Shown here: one piece after another, positions 7,433 to 15,277 of the stretch
Numbering within the stretch: the first letter of the stretch is position 1
Layout: every line of letters begins with the position of its first letter
Assembly (NCBI GenBank): GCA_013298445.1
Contig: JAAFHQ010000020.1
Coordinates: forward strand, 1-18,873
Direction: 5' to 3'
From: Chitinophagales bacterium
GTDB lineage: Bacteria; Bacteroidota; Bacteroidia; Chitinophagales; Saprospiraceae
Length of the DNA stretch: 18,873 nucleotides
Translations under genes and position numbers: made by a program
The notes under the pieces: model-generated
The model's input: the letters and a program-made list of their open reading frames with translations, nothing else
What the model was told of the DNA's origin: nothing
The model's database searches: none

Positions 7433-10105
7433 TTATAAATCCAACTCCACCTCATACACCTCCATATCACTCTTGTCAAAAGTAAAACCCCGTTTTTCAA
7501 ACAATCGAATCATCGACTTATTTTGCGACAAAACTGAGGCCACAATTTTTTCAATTTTCCGATCGCGCGCGATGTCTAAAATATAATCGGTCATGATATT
7601 CCCCAGCCCCCGGCCCTGAAAATGATCCGCAATCAGGATAGAATACTCCGCCGTTTCCCGCCAGGCATCTTCAATAATCCGCACTGAGCCCAGTAGTTCC
7701 CGACCAGCCCCACGGCTGATTTCCGCCACAATGGCCATTTCCCGATCGTAATCAATATGGGTAAAGCGGATCAGCCAGGCATGGTTGATTTTGGGGATGT
7801 AGCCAAAAAAACGCATGTACAAAGAATCGTTGGAAACGCCCTGTAACATTCGGGCCATGGCGGGTTCATCCTCCGGGCGAATCGGCCTTAGGGTGACTAC
7901 TTCACCGGTTTTGAGGGTGAGTGTTTTGGTGTATTTTTTGCCCGGATAGGGTGAAATGACCAAATGGCGGTATTCCGGTCCATCGTTCTCCGGGATATTT
8001 TCTTCCAACACTACCGTTGCATCTACCACAATTCCCCCCTTCGCGTCGGCCAACAAGGGGTTCATTTCGATCTCCTTGAGTTCAGGGAAATCCATCACGA
8101 GATAGGCAAATTTGCAGAGCAAAAAATCGAGTTCAGCCAGGTTGCTGCCCGGCTGTCCGCGATAACCTTTTAACAGTGGATACATCCGGGTCCCCTCGAT
8201 GAGGCGCTGCGCCAGGGCCATGTTTAAAGGCGGCAAACCCATCTGGGTATCTTTAAACACCTCCACCGCAATGCCCCCCCGCCCAAATACAATCACTGGT
8301 CCAAAAACCGGATCTTTTTTTGCCCCCATGATGATTTCGAAGGGGCGGTAAACCATTTTTTCCACCATAACCCCCTCGGCTTTGACGCCAGGTTGGTGCT
8401 GCTCCAGGTTGTGCAGGGTATTGCGGTAAGCCAGGCGCAAGGCATTTTCATCTTGCAGGTGCAAGTGTACGCCACCCACTTCAGTTTTGTGGCCGATTGC
8501 CGAGGAAACCAATTTCAGTGCTACCGGATAGCCCAATTGCTCACCCGCCTCGGCGGCTTCTTCAATGCTTTGACAAAACAAACTCCGATTGACCGGTATT
8601 TGGTAAGCTGCCAAAAGCGCTTTGGCCTCATGATCGAGCAATACGGTACGCTTTTGCTGCCGGGCATTTTGGATGATGGTCCTGGCTTTAGCGGTATCGG
8701 GCTCAAAATCTTTGGGGATTGCCGGGGGTGTTTCGTACAACAATTCCAAATCGCGCATGTACCGATGGATGCGCAAGAAAGTATCTACCGCGCTTTCGGG
8801 AAAACGGTAATTGGGAATTCGCCCTGCTTCCAGGATTTTGCGGGCAGCGCGTACTTCCCCTTCTCCCATCCAGGCACTCAACAAGGGTTTATTGCAGTGG
8901 CGACTGGCTTTGACCAATGCCTCTGCCATGGCTACCGCCTGGGCTTCATTGTTGGGAGAAAAAATGGCCAATACCCCGTGGACTCCCTCATCGCGCAAAC
9001 AGGTTTGAACCGCAATTCCGTATTGCTCAGGATCGGGCTGACTCGGTAAATCTACAGGATTGCATATTTCTTGAGTAGATGGCAGGATTCCCGCCAAAGC
9101 CTGAATGCTGCGATCTGACAAGGTAGCCAGTTGCCCCCGGTTGTGGATCAAGTGGTCGGTAGCCAATACACTGGGGCCTCCGCCGTTGCTGACGATGGCG
9201 AGGTTGTTGCCCCGAGGGCGGGGTTGCATGGCCAGCGCCTGAGCGAGGTTGAACAGCTGGGCAATGGTGGTTACCCGAATGACCCCGGCACGGCGAAAAG
9301 CGGCATCAAAAGCAGCATCATTGCCAGTCAGGGTGGCGGTATGGGAAAAAGCGGCTTTTACCCCTTCTTCACTACGTCCAGCCTTGAGTACGATGATCGG
9401 TTTGTGGCGGGCAAAAGCCCGGGCCGCACTCATAAATCGCCGGGCATTTTGCAGGCTTTCCATGTAAATCAGGATGCAGGAAGTCTGCGAATCGGAGCCG
9501 AAATAATCAATCAAGTCAGCAAAACCAATGTCTGACATTTGCCCTGGGCCTACTACATAACTGAAGCCAACCCGTTGTTCAACGGACCAGTCCAGGATAG
9601 AACTGAGCAGTGCACCACTTTGGGAAATCAGCGCGAGATTGCCGGGCAAGGGCATTTTGGAAGAAAAACTGGCATTGAGCCGCTGATGGGGGGCAATAAA
9701 ACCCATACTATTTGGCCCCAACAGACGCATGTGGTAACGGCGGCAAATCTGTTGGGCTTGTTGACGGTATTGTTGCAGGGTTTCGGCAGAGTAGAGCTGG
9801 TCGGAGGCGACCAGGGCTATGCTGCCAACCCCAGCCTTACCACATTCATTGAGCAGTTCCCCCCACTGATTGGGCGTGGTAGTGATGAGCGCGAGATCAA
9901 CTTTTACCGGTAATTCGGCGATGGTTTTGAACGAAGCAGGGCCACCCGCAGCAAGGCCACTTGGCGCAACCGTGTAGATGGGACCTTTAAACCCAGCCTG
10001 AGCGAGGTTGTGCACCAAGCGGTAACCAGGGTTTTCCACATCAATGAAGTCACCAACGATGGCTAGCGATTGTGGTTTAAAAAGCTTGTCCAGCTTCTGC
10101 TTCAT
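7433..10105 (-). CDS. Acyl-CoA synthetase (NDP-forming)/GNAT fusion, Pat/PatZ-type protein acetyltransferase
   Basis: 890 residues, close to E. coli PatZ in length and domain order. The CoA-binding Rossmann domain covers about 1-130 (LFKPQSLAIVGDF) and the succinyl-CoA ligase-like domain about 150-290 (LALISQSGALLSSILDW). An ATP-grasp domain runs from about 485 to 700 (PVALKLVSSAIGHKTEVGGV, VFGRGGIAVEVFKD). The C-terminal GNAT domain runs from about 735 to 885, with acetyl-CoA motif QGRGLG (830-835). The family acetylates lysines of metabolic enzymes such as acetyl-CoA synthetase. His255 in SHTATLTG aligns with the phosphorylated His of active ADP-forming synthetases, so synthetase activity is possible. 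It is in an operon with pfkA (21 nt upstream gene). Confidence 0.9.
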   Translation of the reverse strand: MKQKLDKLFKPQSLAIVGDFIDVENPGYRLVHNLAQAGFKGPIYTVAPSGLAAGGPASFKTIAELPVKVDLALITTTPNQWGELLNECGKAGVGSIALVASDQLYSAETLQQYRQQAQQICRRYHMRLLGPNSMGFIAPHQRLNASFSSKMPLPGNLALISQSGALLSSILDWSVEQRVGFSYVVGPGQMSDIGFADLIDYFGSDSQTSCILIYMESLQNARRFMSAARAFARHKPIIVLKAGRSEEGVKAAFSHTATLTGNDAAFDAAFRRAGVIRVTTIAQLFNLAQALAMQPRPRGNNLAIVSNGGGPSVLATDHLIHNRGQLATLSDRSIQALAGILPSTQEICNPVDLPSQPDPEQYGIAVQTCLRDEGVHGVLAIFSPNNEAQAVAMAEALVKASRHCNKPLLSAWMGEGEVRAARKILEAGRIPNYRFPESAVDTFLRIHRYMRDLELLYETPPAIPKDFEPDTAKARTIIQNARQQKRTVLLDHEAKALLAAYQIPVNRSLFCQSIEEAAEAGEQLGYPVALKLVSSAIGHKTEVGGVHLHLQDENALRLAYRNTLHNLEQHQPGVKAEGVMVEKMVYRPFEIIMGAKKDPVFGPVIVFGRGGIAVEVFKDTQMGLPPLNMALAQRLIEGTRMYPLLKGYRGQPGSNLAELDFLLCKFAYLVMDFPELKEIEMNPLLADAKGGIVVDATVVLEENIPENDGPEYRHLVISPYPGKKYTKTLTLKTGEVVTLRPIRPEDEPAMARMLQGVSNDSLYMRFFGYIPKINHAWLIRFTHIDYDREMAIVAEISRGAGRELLGSVRIIEDAWRETAEYSILIADHFQGRGLGNIMTDYILDIARDRKIEKIVASVLSQNKSMIRLFEKRGFTFDKSDMEVYEVELDL

Positions 10106-10126
10106 GGCTTGTAGATTAAATCTTCG

Positions 10127-11095
10127 CTAACTCAACAAGTCAACCATTTCTACCAGATTGCTGTCCATTTGTTGGTGTTTGATGCACTGTCCGAATGGGG
10201 TATACACAATTTCGTTGTTCACAATCCCGATCATGACGTTGGACTTGCCTTCGATCAGGGCCCTGGTGGCTGCTGCCCCCATCCGACTGGCGCGTACCCG
10301 CTCCATGCAGGTTGGGCGGCCACCCCGTTGGATGTGCCCCAAGATGGAAACCTTGATTTCGTAATGGTCTAGTCTGGCCTTGACCATTTCCGCAATTTTG
10401 TGGGCACCACCGGCCTCGTCTCCTTCGGCAACCACCACTATGCTGGAGTTCTTTTTGTTTTTCCAACCCCATTCCAGCTTTTCAATCAAACCTTCAATGT
10501 CGGTATGGGTTTCGGGCACCAGGATCGCCTCGGCTCCAGTAGAAATCCCCGCCGCCATGGCAATAAACCCGGCATCACGCCCCATCACTTCGATAAAAAA
10601 CAAACGATCGTGGGCGCTAGCAGTGTCGCGAATTTTATCGATCGCTTCCATCGCGGTATTGATTGCAGTGTCGTAACCAATGGTATAATCCGTGCCCATC
10701 AGGTCATTGTCGATGGTGCCTGGGCAACCTACAAACTTGATGTCGGGATATTCCTGCATAAAAATATGTGCCCCAGTGAAGGTGCCGTCCCCACCAATGG
10801 CTACGATGCCGTCGATGCCAAATTTGGCCAGGTTTTCGTAGGCTTTTCGGCGACCTTCGGGCGTGCGGAATTCGGCACAACGCGCCGAACGCAGAATCGT
10901 CCCACCTTGTTGAATGATGTTGCTGACCGAATGGTGATCCATGTCGTACATGTCACCATCAATAAAGCCTTGATAACCACGGCAGATACCAGCAGCAGCC
11001 AGGCCTTCATGCAAGGCGGTGCGTACTACCGCGCGGATACAGGCGTTCATGCCCGGAGAGTCTCCACCTGAGGTGAATACGGCAATTTTTTTCAT
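10127..11095 (-). CDS. pfkA: ATP-dependent 6-phosphofructokinase
   Basis: 322 residues, standard bacterial PfkA length. Family motifs: FTSGGDSPGMNACIRA at the N-terminus (ATP site, Gly10-Gly11-Asp12), GGDGT (101-105), PGTIDND (catalytic Asp129, equivalent to E. coli Asp127), FFIEVMGRDAGFIAM and LGHIQRGGRP. GGDGT followed by TIDND indicates the ATP-dependent rather than the pyrophosphate enzyme. It phosphorylates fructose 6-phosphate to the 1,6-bisphosphate, the committed step of glycolysis. It is the second gene of the apparent operon, 39 nt after the Pro-rich protein gene and 21 nt before the Pat-type gene. Confidence 0.97.
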   Translation of the reverse strand: MKKIAVFTSGGDSPGMNACIRAVVRTALHEGLAAAGICRGYQGFIDGDMYDMDHHSVSNIIQQGGTILRSARCAEFRTPEGRRKAYENLAKFGIDGIVAIGGDGTFTGAHIFMQEYPDIKFVGCPGTIDNDLMGTDYTIGYDTAINTAMEAIDKIRDTASAHDRLFFIEVMGRDAGFIAMAAGISTGAEAILVPETHTDIEGLIEKLEWGWKNKKNSSIVVVAEGDEAGGAHKIAEMVKARLDHYEIKVSILGHIQRGGRPTCMERVRASRMGAAATRALIEGKSNVMIGIVNNEIVYTPFGQCIKHQQMDSNLVEMVDLLS

Positions 11096-11134
11096 GTTGT
11101 TCGGGTTATTGGGGTGACCTCAGGGAAGGGATCG

Positions 11135-11926
11135 TTACACAAAACGCCGCCGCACCAACTTGATGAACGACTGCGCAATTTCACTGCGCTCATCGTCGCC
11201 CCAGTTGAATTGTGTGGCAATTCCGATGAGGTAACTTTTGGCACTTTCCAGGCTGGGGAAATTATTCAGTGCCCGCAGGACTTCATCCAGTTTGCTCATG
11301 TCCCGACCAAACAACTCATTCATATATAAGAGTCGATCATTGATGGACATACCCTTGGTCAGATCTGGGATGGGTACCTCGCTCAATTTTTCGGATAACT
11401 CGGTTGCTTTTTTGAAGGAGAAGAGTGCTTCTACCCGGCTATTGCTACTGCCTGATGAAGGAGTAGGTTCTGGGGTTACGGGTGGAGGCGGTGGAGGGGT
11501 CACCGGAATTGGCTCCGGTTTTACCTCTACCACTGGTGGTTTGTATGGCTCTACAGGTGGAATGTATACTTTGGGCTCCTCGCGCACCTCTACAACGGGG
11601 GGCACTTCCACTTTGGGTGGCTCTACATTGACCACAGGTGGCACGTAGGCTTTGGGTGCTTCATAAACCGGCTTGACTGGCTCAGGCTCGGGTTTTGGTT
11701 CCGGCTTGGGCTCCGGCTTGCTGACTGGAATTTCTACCAGCGGTGCACTGACCGTAATTTTACCAGACTCTCCGGTATCTTCCAAAAAAGTTTGGTACAA
11801 CTGGCGTAGATAACTCAACATCAGGTCGCGCTCAATCGGTGTAGGTTGAGGCGAACCATCCATTTCCATACTCTTGAAGAGTGAATTGATCTTACGAACG
11901 AGAATTCGGGCTTGTTGCAAATCCAT
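11135..11926 (-). CDS. Hypothetical protein with Pro-rich linker and conserved C-terminal domain
   Basis: 263 residues, no signal peptide or membrane segment. Residues 1-55 look helical (ARILVRKINSLFKSM, SYLRQLYQTFLED). Residues about 62-156 form a linker rich in Pro, Glu, Val and Lys with KPEP repeats (70-82) and six consecutive Pro near 144-149. Residues about 164-263 form a compact domain with INDRLLYMNELFGRD (195-209), QFNWGDDERSEIAQSF and a basic end LVRRRF. I recall similar C-terminal domains in uncharacterised Bacteroidetes proteins, but no function. It is the first gene of the pfkA operon. An adaptor tethering two domains is a guess. Confidence 0.8.
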   Translation of the reverse strand: MDLQQARILVRKINSLFKSMEMDGSPQPTPIERDLMLSYLRQLYQTFLEDTGESGKITVSAPLVEIPVSKPEPKPEPKPEPEPVKPVYEAPKAYVPPVVNVEPPKVEVPPVVEVREEPKVYIPPVEPYKPPVVEVKPEPIPVTPPPPPPVTPEPTPSSGSSNSRVEALFSFKKATELSEKLSEVPIPDLTKGMSINDRLLYMNELFGRDMSKLDEVLRALNNFPSLESAKSYLIGIATQFNWGDDERSEIAQSFIKLVRRRFV

Positions 11927-12034
11927 TGCGTCTAATTCATTTTGGGTTACAAAATACGGAAATGTTTGTTACGAATGTTGAAAAACGTCAATTGGAGGGC
12001 GGGTAATATGTCAGTGGGAAAGTATATTTTGGGT

Positions 12035-12158
12035 TTAGGGAGGTTGAGAAGGTTGAGGGAGGTTTAGGCTGCCACAGCGACTAGGTCACCGAGCGGAGCC
12101 GAGGTGCAGAGTCGCTGCGGTAGCCTAAACCTTCTCAACCTCCCTCAACCTTCTCAAC
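12035..12158. repeat. Core-sharing long palindrome, copy C
   Basis: Core 12068-12124 (57 nt) opens with GCTGCCACAGCGACTAGG and closes with GTCGCTGCGGTAGC; its centre holds CACCGAGCGGAGCCGAGGTG, absent from A, B and D. The arms are built from GGTTGAG(AA/GG) units as in copy A. GGTTTAGGCT (12061-12070) pairs exactly with 12122-12131, and outer units pair with G:U wobble. The right arm ends at 12158, the base before the purA stop codon (12159-12161). Confidence 0.9.
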
Positions 12159-13427
12159 TTACTTCAAAATCAGACTCGCCCGCTCCGGCCCCACCGAAAT
12201 GATGGTAATCGGCACACCCAGGTAACGCTCCAGCGCTTCCAGGTAGGTACGGGCAGTATCGGGCAATGCCGAATATTCGATGCCAGCCGGAAGCGATTGT
12301 TGCCAACCACTAAAGGCTTCATATACAGGCTCAACCTCTTCATCACAAAGATCAAAAGGCAACTGATCCGTCAATTGGCCATTGATTTTGTAATGCGTAG
12401 CAGCATAAATGGTATCAAAAATATTGAGTACGTCCAGTTTGGTCACGTTCAGTTGGGTGACCCCGTTGAGCATGATGGTATACTTAAGCTGGGGCAGGTC
12501 GATCCAGCCACAACGACGGGGGCGGCCAGTAGTAGCGCCAAATTCGGCACCTTCCTTGCGCAGCAATTCCCCCGTTTCATCGTGCAATTCGGTAGGGAAA
12601 GGCCCTGAACCCACGCGGGTGCAATAAGCCTTGGTGATGCCGATTACCTCCTTGATAGTCGAAGGCGCTACACCCAAACCCGTACAAACTCCGGCGGTGA
12701 TGGTATTGGAAGAAGTGACAAAAGGGTAAGTTCCGAAGTCGATGTCGAGCATGGAGCCTTGAGCACCTTCAGCCAGGATTCTTTTGCCTTCAGCCAAGGC
12801 CTGGTTGATGAAGTATTCACAATCTACCAGGTTCAGCGAACGCAACATTTGCAGGCTGTCCATCCATTTTTTTTCTTCCCCTTCCAGGTCGAAATCTACG
12901 GCAGGATATTGCCCCAGCAGCATCAGGTGCTTTTGCTTGAGCGTTTCGTATTTTTCCAAAAAGTTGGGCGAAGTAACGTCGCCTACGCGCAGGCTGTTGC
13001 GTCCGGTTTTGTCCATGTAAGTTGGGCCAATCCCGCGCAGGGTAGAACCAATTTTGGCCTTGCCCTTCGCATTTTCAGATGCAGCATCCAAATAGCGGTG
13101 AGTAGGCAAAATCAAATGGGCTTTGCGGGCCACGAACAGGCGGCTGTGATAATCTACACCAACTTCAACCAGTTTTTCGATTTCTTTTTCCAGCGTGATG
13201 GGGTCCAATACCACGCCATTGCCAATCAGGTTGATCAGCTCATCGCGGAAAATACCGGAAGGGATGGTGTGCAGGACAAATTTTTTGCCATCAAACTTGA
13301 GGGTGTGCCCGGCATTGGGGCCTCCCTGGAAACGGGCGACAATGTTGTATTTTGGTGCCAGGTAGTCTACAATTTTACCCTTTCCTTCATCGCCCCACTG
13401 GAGGCCCAATAGTACATCGATTCCCAT
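12159..13427 (-). CDS. purA: Adenylosuccinate synthetase
   Basis: 422 residues, full length. Motifs are GLQWGDEGKGKIVD (catalytic Asp13), GGPNAGHT (His41), STLRGIGPTYMDK, AEGAQGSMLDIDFG, TYPFVTSSNT, and TTGRPRRCGWIDLPQLKY. The enzyme joins IMP and aspartate using GTP, the first committed step from IMP to AMP. It stands alone on the minus strand. A 16-bp hairpin lies 20 nt upstream of the ATG and palindrome C abuts the stop codon. Confidence 0.98.
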   Translation of the reverse strand: MGIDVLLGLQWGDEGKGKIVDYLAPKYNIVARFQGGPNAGHTLKFDGKKFVLHTIPSGIFRDELINLIGNGVVLDPITLEKEIEKLVEVGVDYHSRLFVARKAHLILPTHRYLDAASENAKGKAKIGSTLRGIGPTYMDKTGRNSLRVGDVTSPNFLEKYETLKQKHLMLLGQYPAVDFDLEGEEKKWMDSLQMLRSLNLVDCEYFINQALAEGKRILAEGAQGSMLDIDFGTYPFVTSSNTITAGVCTGLGVAPSTIKEVIGITKAYCTRVGSGPFPTELHDETGELLRKEGAEFGATTGRPRRCGWIDLPQLKYTIMLNGVTQLNVTKLDVLNIFDTIYAATHYKINGQLTDQLPFDLCDEEVEPVYEAFSGWQQSLPAGIEYSALPDTARTYLEALERYLGVPITIISVGPERASLILK

Positions 13428-13446
13428 AAGGTTGTGTATAAATTAT

Positions 13447-13481
13447 AAAAACCTAACTGACCAGCGGTCGGTTAGGTTTTT
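13447..13481. promoter_or_regulatory. 16-bp inverted repeat in the purA leader (terminator/attenuator or operator)
   Basis: AAAAACCTAACTGACC (13447-13462) pairs with 13466-13481 around a 3-nt loop, with a single T:G position. Both sides carry A/T runs, so it looks like a bidirectional intrinsic terminator. However, it lies between the divergent purA and racemase genes, only 20 nt before the purA ATG, and no gene ends there. It could be an attenuator in the purA leader, the terminator of an unseen small RNA, or an operator: the inner GACC...GGTCGGT dyad resembles TetR-family sites. Confidence 0.6.
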
Positions 13482-13633
13482 ATTGATTAGTGCTTAGGCT
13501 TTAGGCCCATTTTGTGCTGAATAAGTTTTTACGGCGCAATGTAGAGAGAAAAGTTGAATTGAAATAGTGAAAGGAGGAAAACTTGCGTTCAATGCGCGGT
13601 GTTGTTTTGAAAACAGTCAATACTACGTGCACA

Positions 13634-14356
13634 ATGAAAAAAATAGGCTTGGTTGGGGGGATCAGCTGGATTTCCACCATTGATTATTACCGTTTTATCA
13701 ATGAGGAAGTCAATGAAAGATTAGGTGGACTCAATTTTGCGGAGTGTCTGCTTTATTCGGTGAATTTTAATGATTTTCAACGAAACAACACAGGAGGCAA
13801 TTGGGAAGCTACGCTCGAACTACTTGCTGATGCAGCGGAAAACTTGAAAAAGGGTGGTGCCGAAGCCATTGTGTTGTGTGCCAATACGGCTCATGCTGTT
13901 GCAGAAAAATTGGAGGAAAGGGTGCAATTGCCCCTCATCCACATTGCTACGGCAACAGCGGAGGACATTCAGCAGAAAGGTTTGAAAAAACTGGGTTTGT
14001 TGGGCACCAAGTTTACCATGGAGATGGATTTTTATAAGAACAAACTGGCTGAAAATGGCATCGAAGTTATGGTTCCAGCGCAGCTGGCGGTACGCGATTA
14101 CATCCAGGAAACTTTGCGGGAGGAGCTGAGCAAAGGCATAATCCGACCAGAAACCAAAGAGAGCTACCTGGCCATCATTCAAGACCTGATCAACCAGGGT
14201 GCGGAAGGCATCATTTTGGGTTGTACTGAAATCCCTATGCTGATCAGCCAGGAGGATGTGGCGGTGCCTGTTTTTGATACAACGAGAATTCATGCCCGGG
14301 CGGCGGTGGATTTTGCGCTTGGGGCTGAAATAAATAACCCACATTATGCAGTCTAA
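13634..14356 (+). CDS. Aspartate/glutamate racemase family protein
   Basis: 240 residues. The start MKKIGLVGGISWISTIDYYR is the normal family N-terminus. The two catalytic Cys are present: Cys82 in LCANTAH and Cys197 in GCTEIP, so both proton-transfer residues are intact. The family interconverts L- and D-aspartate (or glutamate) without a cofactor. The frame is open 17 codons further upstream. An AGGAGG (13572-13577) sits 5 nt before an in-frame TTG (13583) and 14 nt before an ATG (13592), so a longer form is possible. Divergent from purA. Confidence 0.9.
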   Translation: MKKIGLVGGISWISTIDYYRFINEEVNERLGGLNFAECLLYSVNFNDFQRNNTGGNWEATLELLADAAENLKKGGAEAIVLCANTAHAVAEKLEERVQLPLIHIATATAEDIQQKGLKKLGLLGTKFTMEMDFYKNKLAENGIEVMVPAQLAVRDYIQETLREELSKGIIRPETKESYLAIIQDLINQGAEGIILGCTEIPMLISQEDVAVPVFDTTRIHARAAVDFALGAEINNPHYAV

Positions 14357-14442
14357 CCAATTCAGGAGAGGTAAAGCTTCAGGATATTTTGTGTGATGAG
14401 CATAAAGCATTCCTTTAGACTTGTAGTAAAATCTTTGTGCGC

Positions 14443-14529
14443 CTTTTCAAAAGGTTCAGCCTTTTGAAAAGTTCTTTAGCGCAAGATTGTGCAGGCAAAA
14501 CCCTTCGAAAGTCTGAAACTTTCGAAGGG
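14443..14529. repeat. Pair of 12-bp perfect hairpins
   Basis: Hairpin 1: CTTTTCAAAAGG (14443-14454) and CCTTTTGAAAAG (14460-14471), loop TTCAG. Hairpin 2: CCCTTCGAAAGT (14501-14512) and ACTTTCGAAGGG (14518-14529), loop CTGAA. Both have 12-bp stems and 5-nt loops, and lie 87-173 nt after the racemase stop. Neither is followed by a T run. They may protect the mRNA 3' end or be small dispersed repeats. Confidence 0.85.
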
Positions 14530-14596
14530 GAACTCTAGATCTGTACTTCGCCTCCTTGTATTGTCGGACTGCATGATGTAAGTAAATAAAGCAACC

Positions 14597-15277
14597 ATGA
14601 AAACTAGCCTGATTATTGGCGTATTGTTGCTCTCAACTTGGTCATCCTTTGCGCAGGATACCAGCTTTATTTTTAAAAACACTGCAAATGGGGTTTACCA
14701 CGTCATTTTTATTGAGCAAAAACCGGATAGTAAGTACTACAATTGGATTGCAGATTTAAATTTTAAACAGCTTGAACAGAAAAACTATTCCACCTCCATA
14801 AAATCTTTGAAAGGGAAAAACTCCAGACCTATGACCAAATACGATTTGGGTGACCTCCCCAGGCGATGGTGTTTACTATTTCAGTATAAAGGTCAATTTT
14901 ATTTGTATTCACCCTCTGACTACTTGTTCAATTACAATATTGCTGTCACTGATTCAACATATGTTATTTGCTCTAGTGATAGTCCTCCACCTAAGCGCAT
15001 TACTGCATTTACGAAACCAAACGCTACAACTTACCAATTCAAACTGAGTGGATACAACACGCAAGAAAACATCCGTATCCATATGGTAGATAGAAAAAGA
15101 GGAATTGCCGTTTTTGAAAAACCTTTGGCAGGGCCTAAACAAAGATATTGGTTTATGGTGCAGGCCGATAAAGTAAAAAACTTCCCTATGATCGTTAATT
15201 ATTGCAAAACACAAAAGCAACTGGAATTTGATGGGTTTGACAAGGTGGATTTTGCGAAATGGATTGGGAAGAAGTGA
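14597..15277 (+). CDS. Secreted protein of unknown function
   Basis: 226 residues. A Sec signal peptide (residues 1-20, cleavage after SFA before QDTSF) indicates export. I recognise no family. The mature part is rich in aromatic and polar residues, beta-like (YHVIFIEQKPDSKYYNWIADL, FQYKGQFYLYSPSDYLFNYN, RYWFMVQADKV), with no repeats, no C-terminal sorting domain and no lipobox. Codon use is more AT-rich than that of the neighbouring genes. It stands alone, with hairpins upstream (14443-14529) and a nested palindrome downstream (15378-15586). Confidence 0.75.
   Translation: MKTSLIIGVLLLSTWSSFAQDTSFIFKNTANGVYHVIFIEQKPDSKYYNWIADLNFKQLEQKNYSTSIKSLKGKNSRPMTKYDLGDLPRRWCLLFQYKGQFYLYSPSDYLFNYNIAVTDSTYVICSSDSPPPKRITAFTKPNATTYQFKLSGYNTQENIRIHMVDRKRGIAVFEKPLAGPKQRYWFMVQADKVKNFPMIVNYCKTQKQLEFDGFDKVDFAKWIGKK

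Noticed and set aside
10400..11071. 223-codon plus-strand frame over pfkA
   Set aside because: Shadow of pfkA, whose motifs are complete on the other strand.
3744..12158. Palindromes A-C as simple intrinsic terminators
   Set aside because: On the strand of the gene they follow, A runs rather than T runs come after the stem, and the stems are far longer than terminators; a termination role by another route remains possible.
12759..13412. 217-codon plus-strand frame over purA
   Set aside because: Shadow of purA; composition unlike a folded protein.
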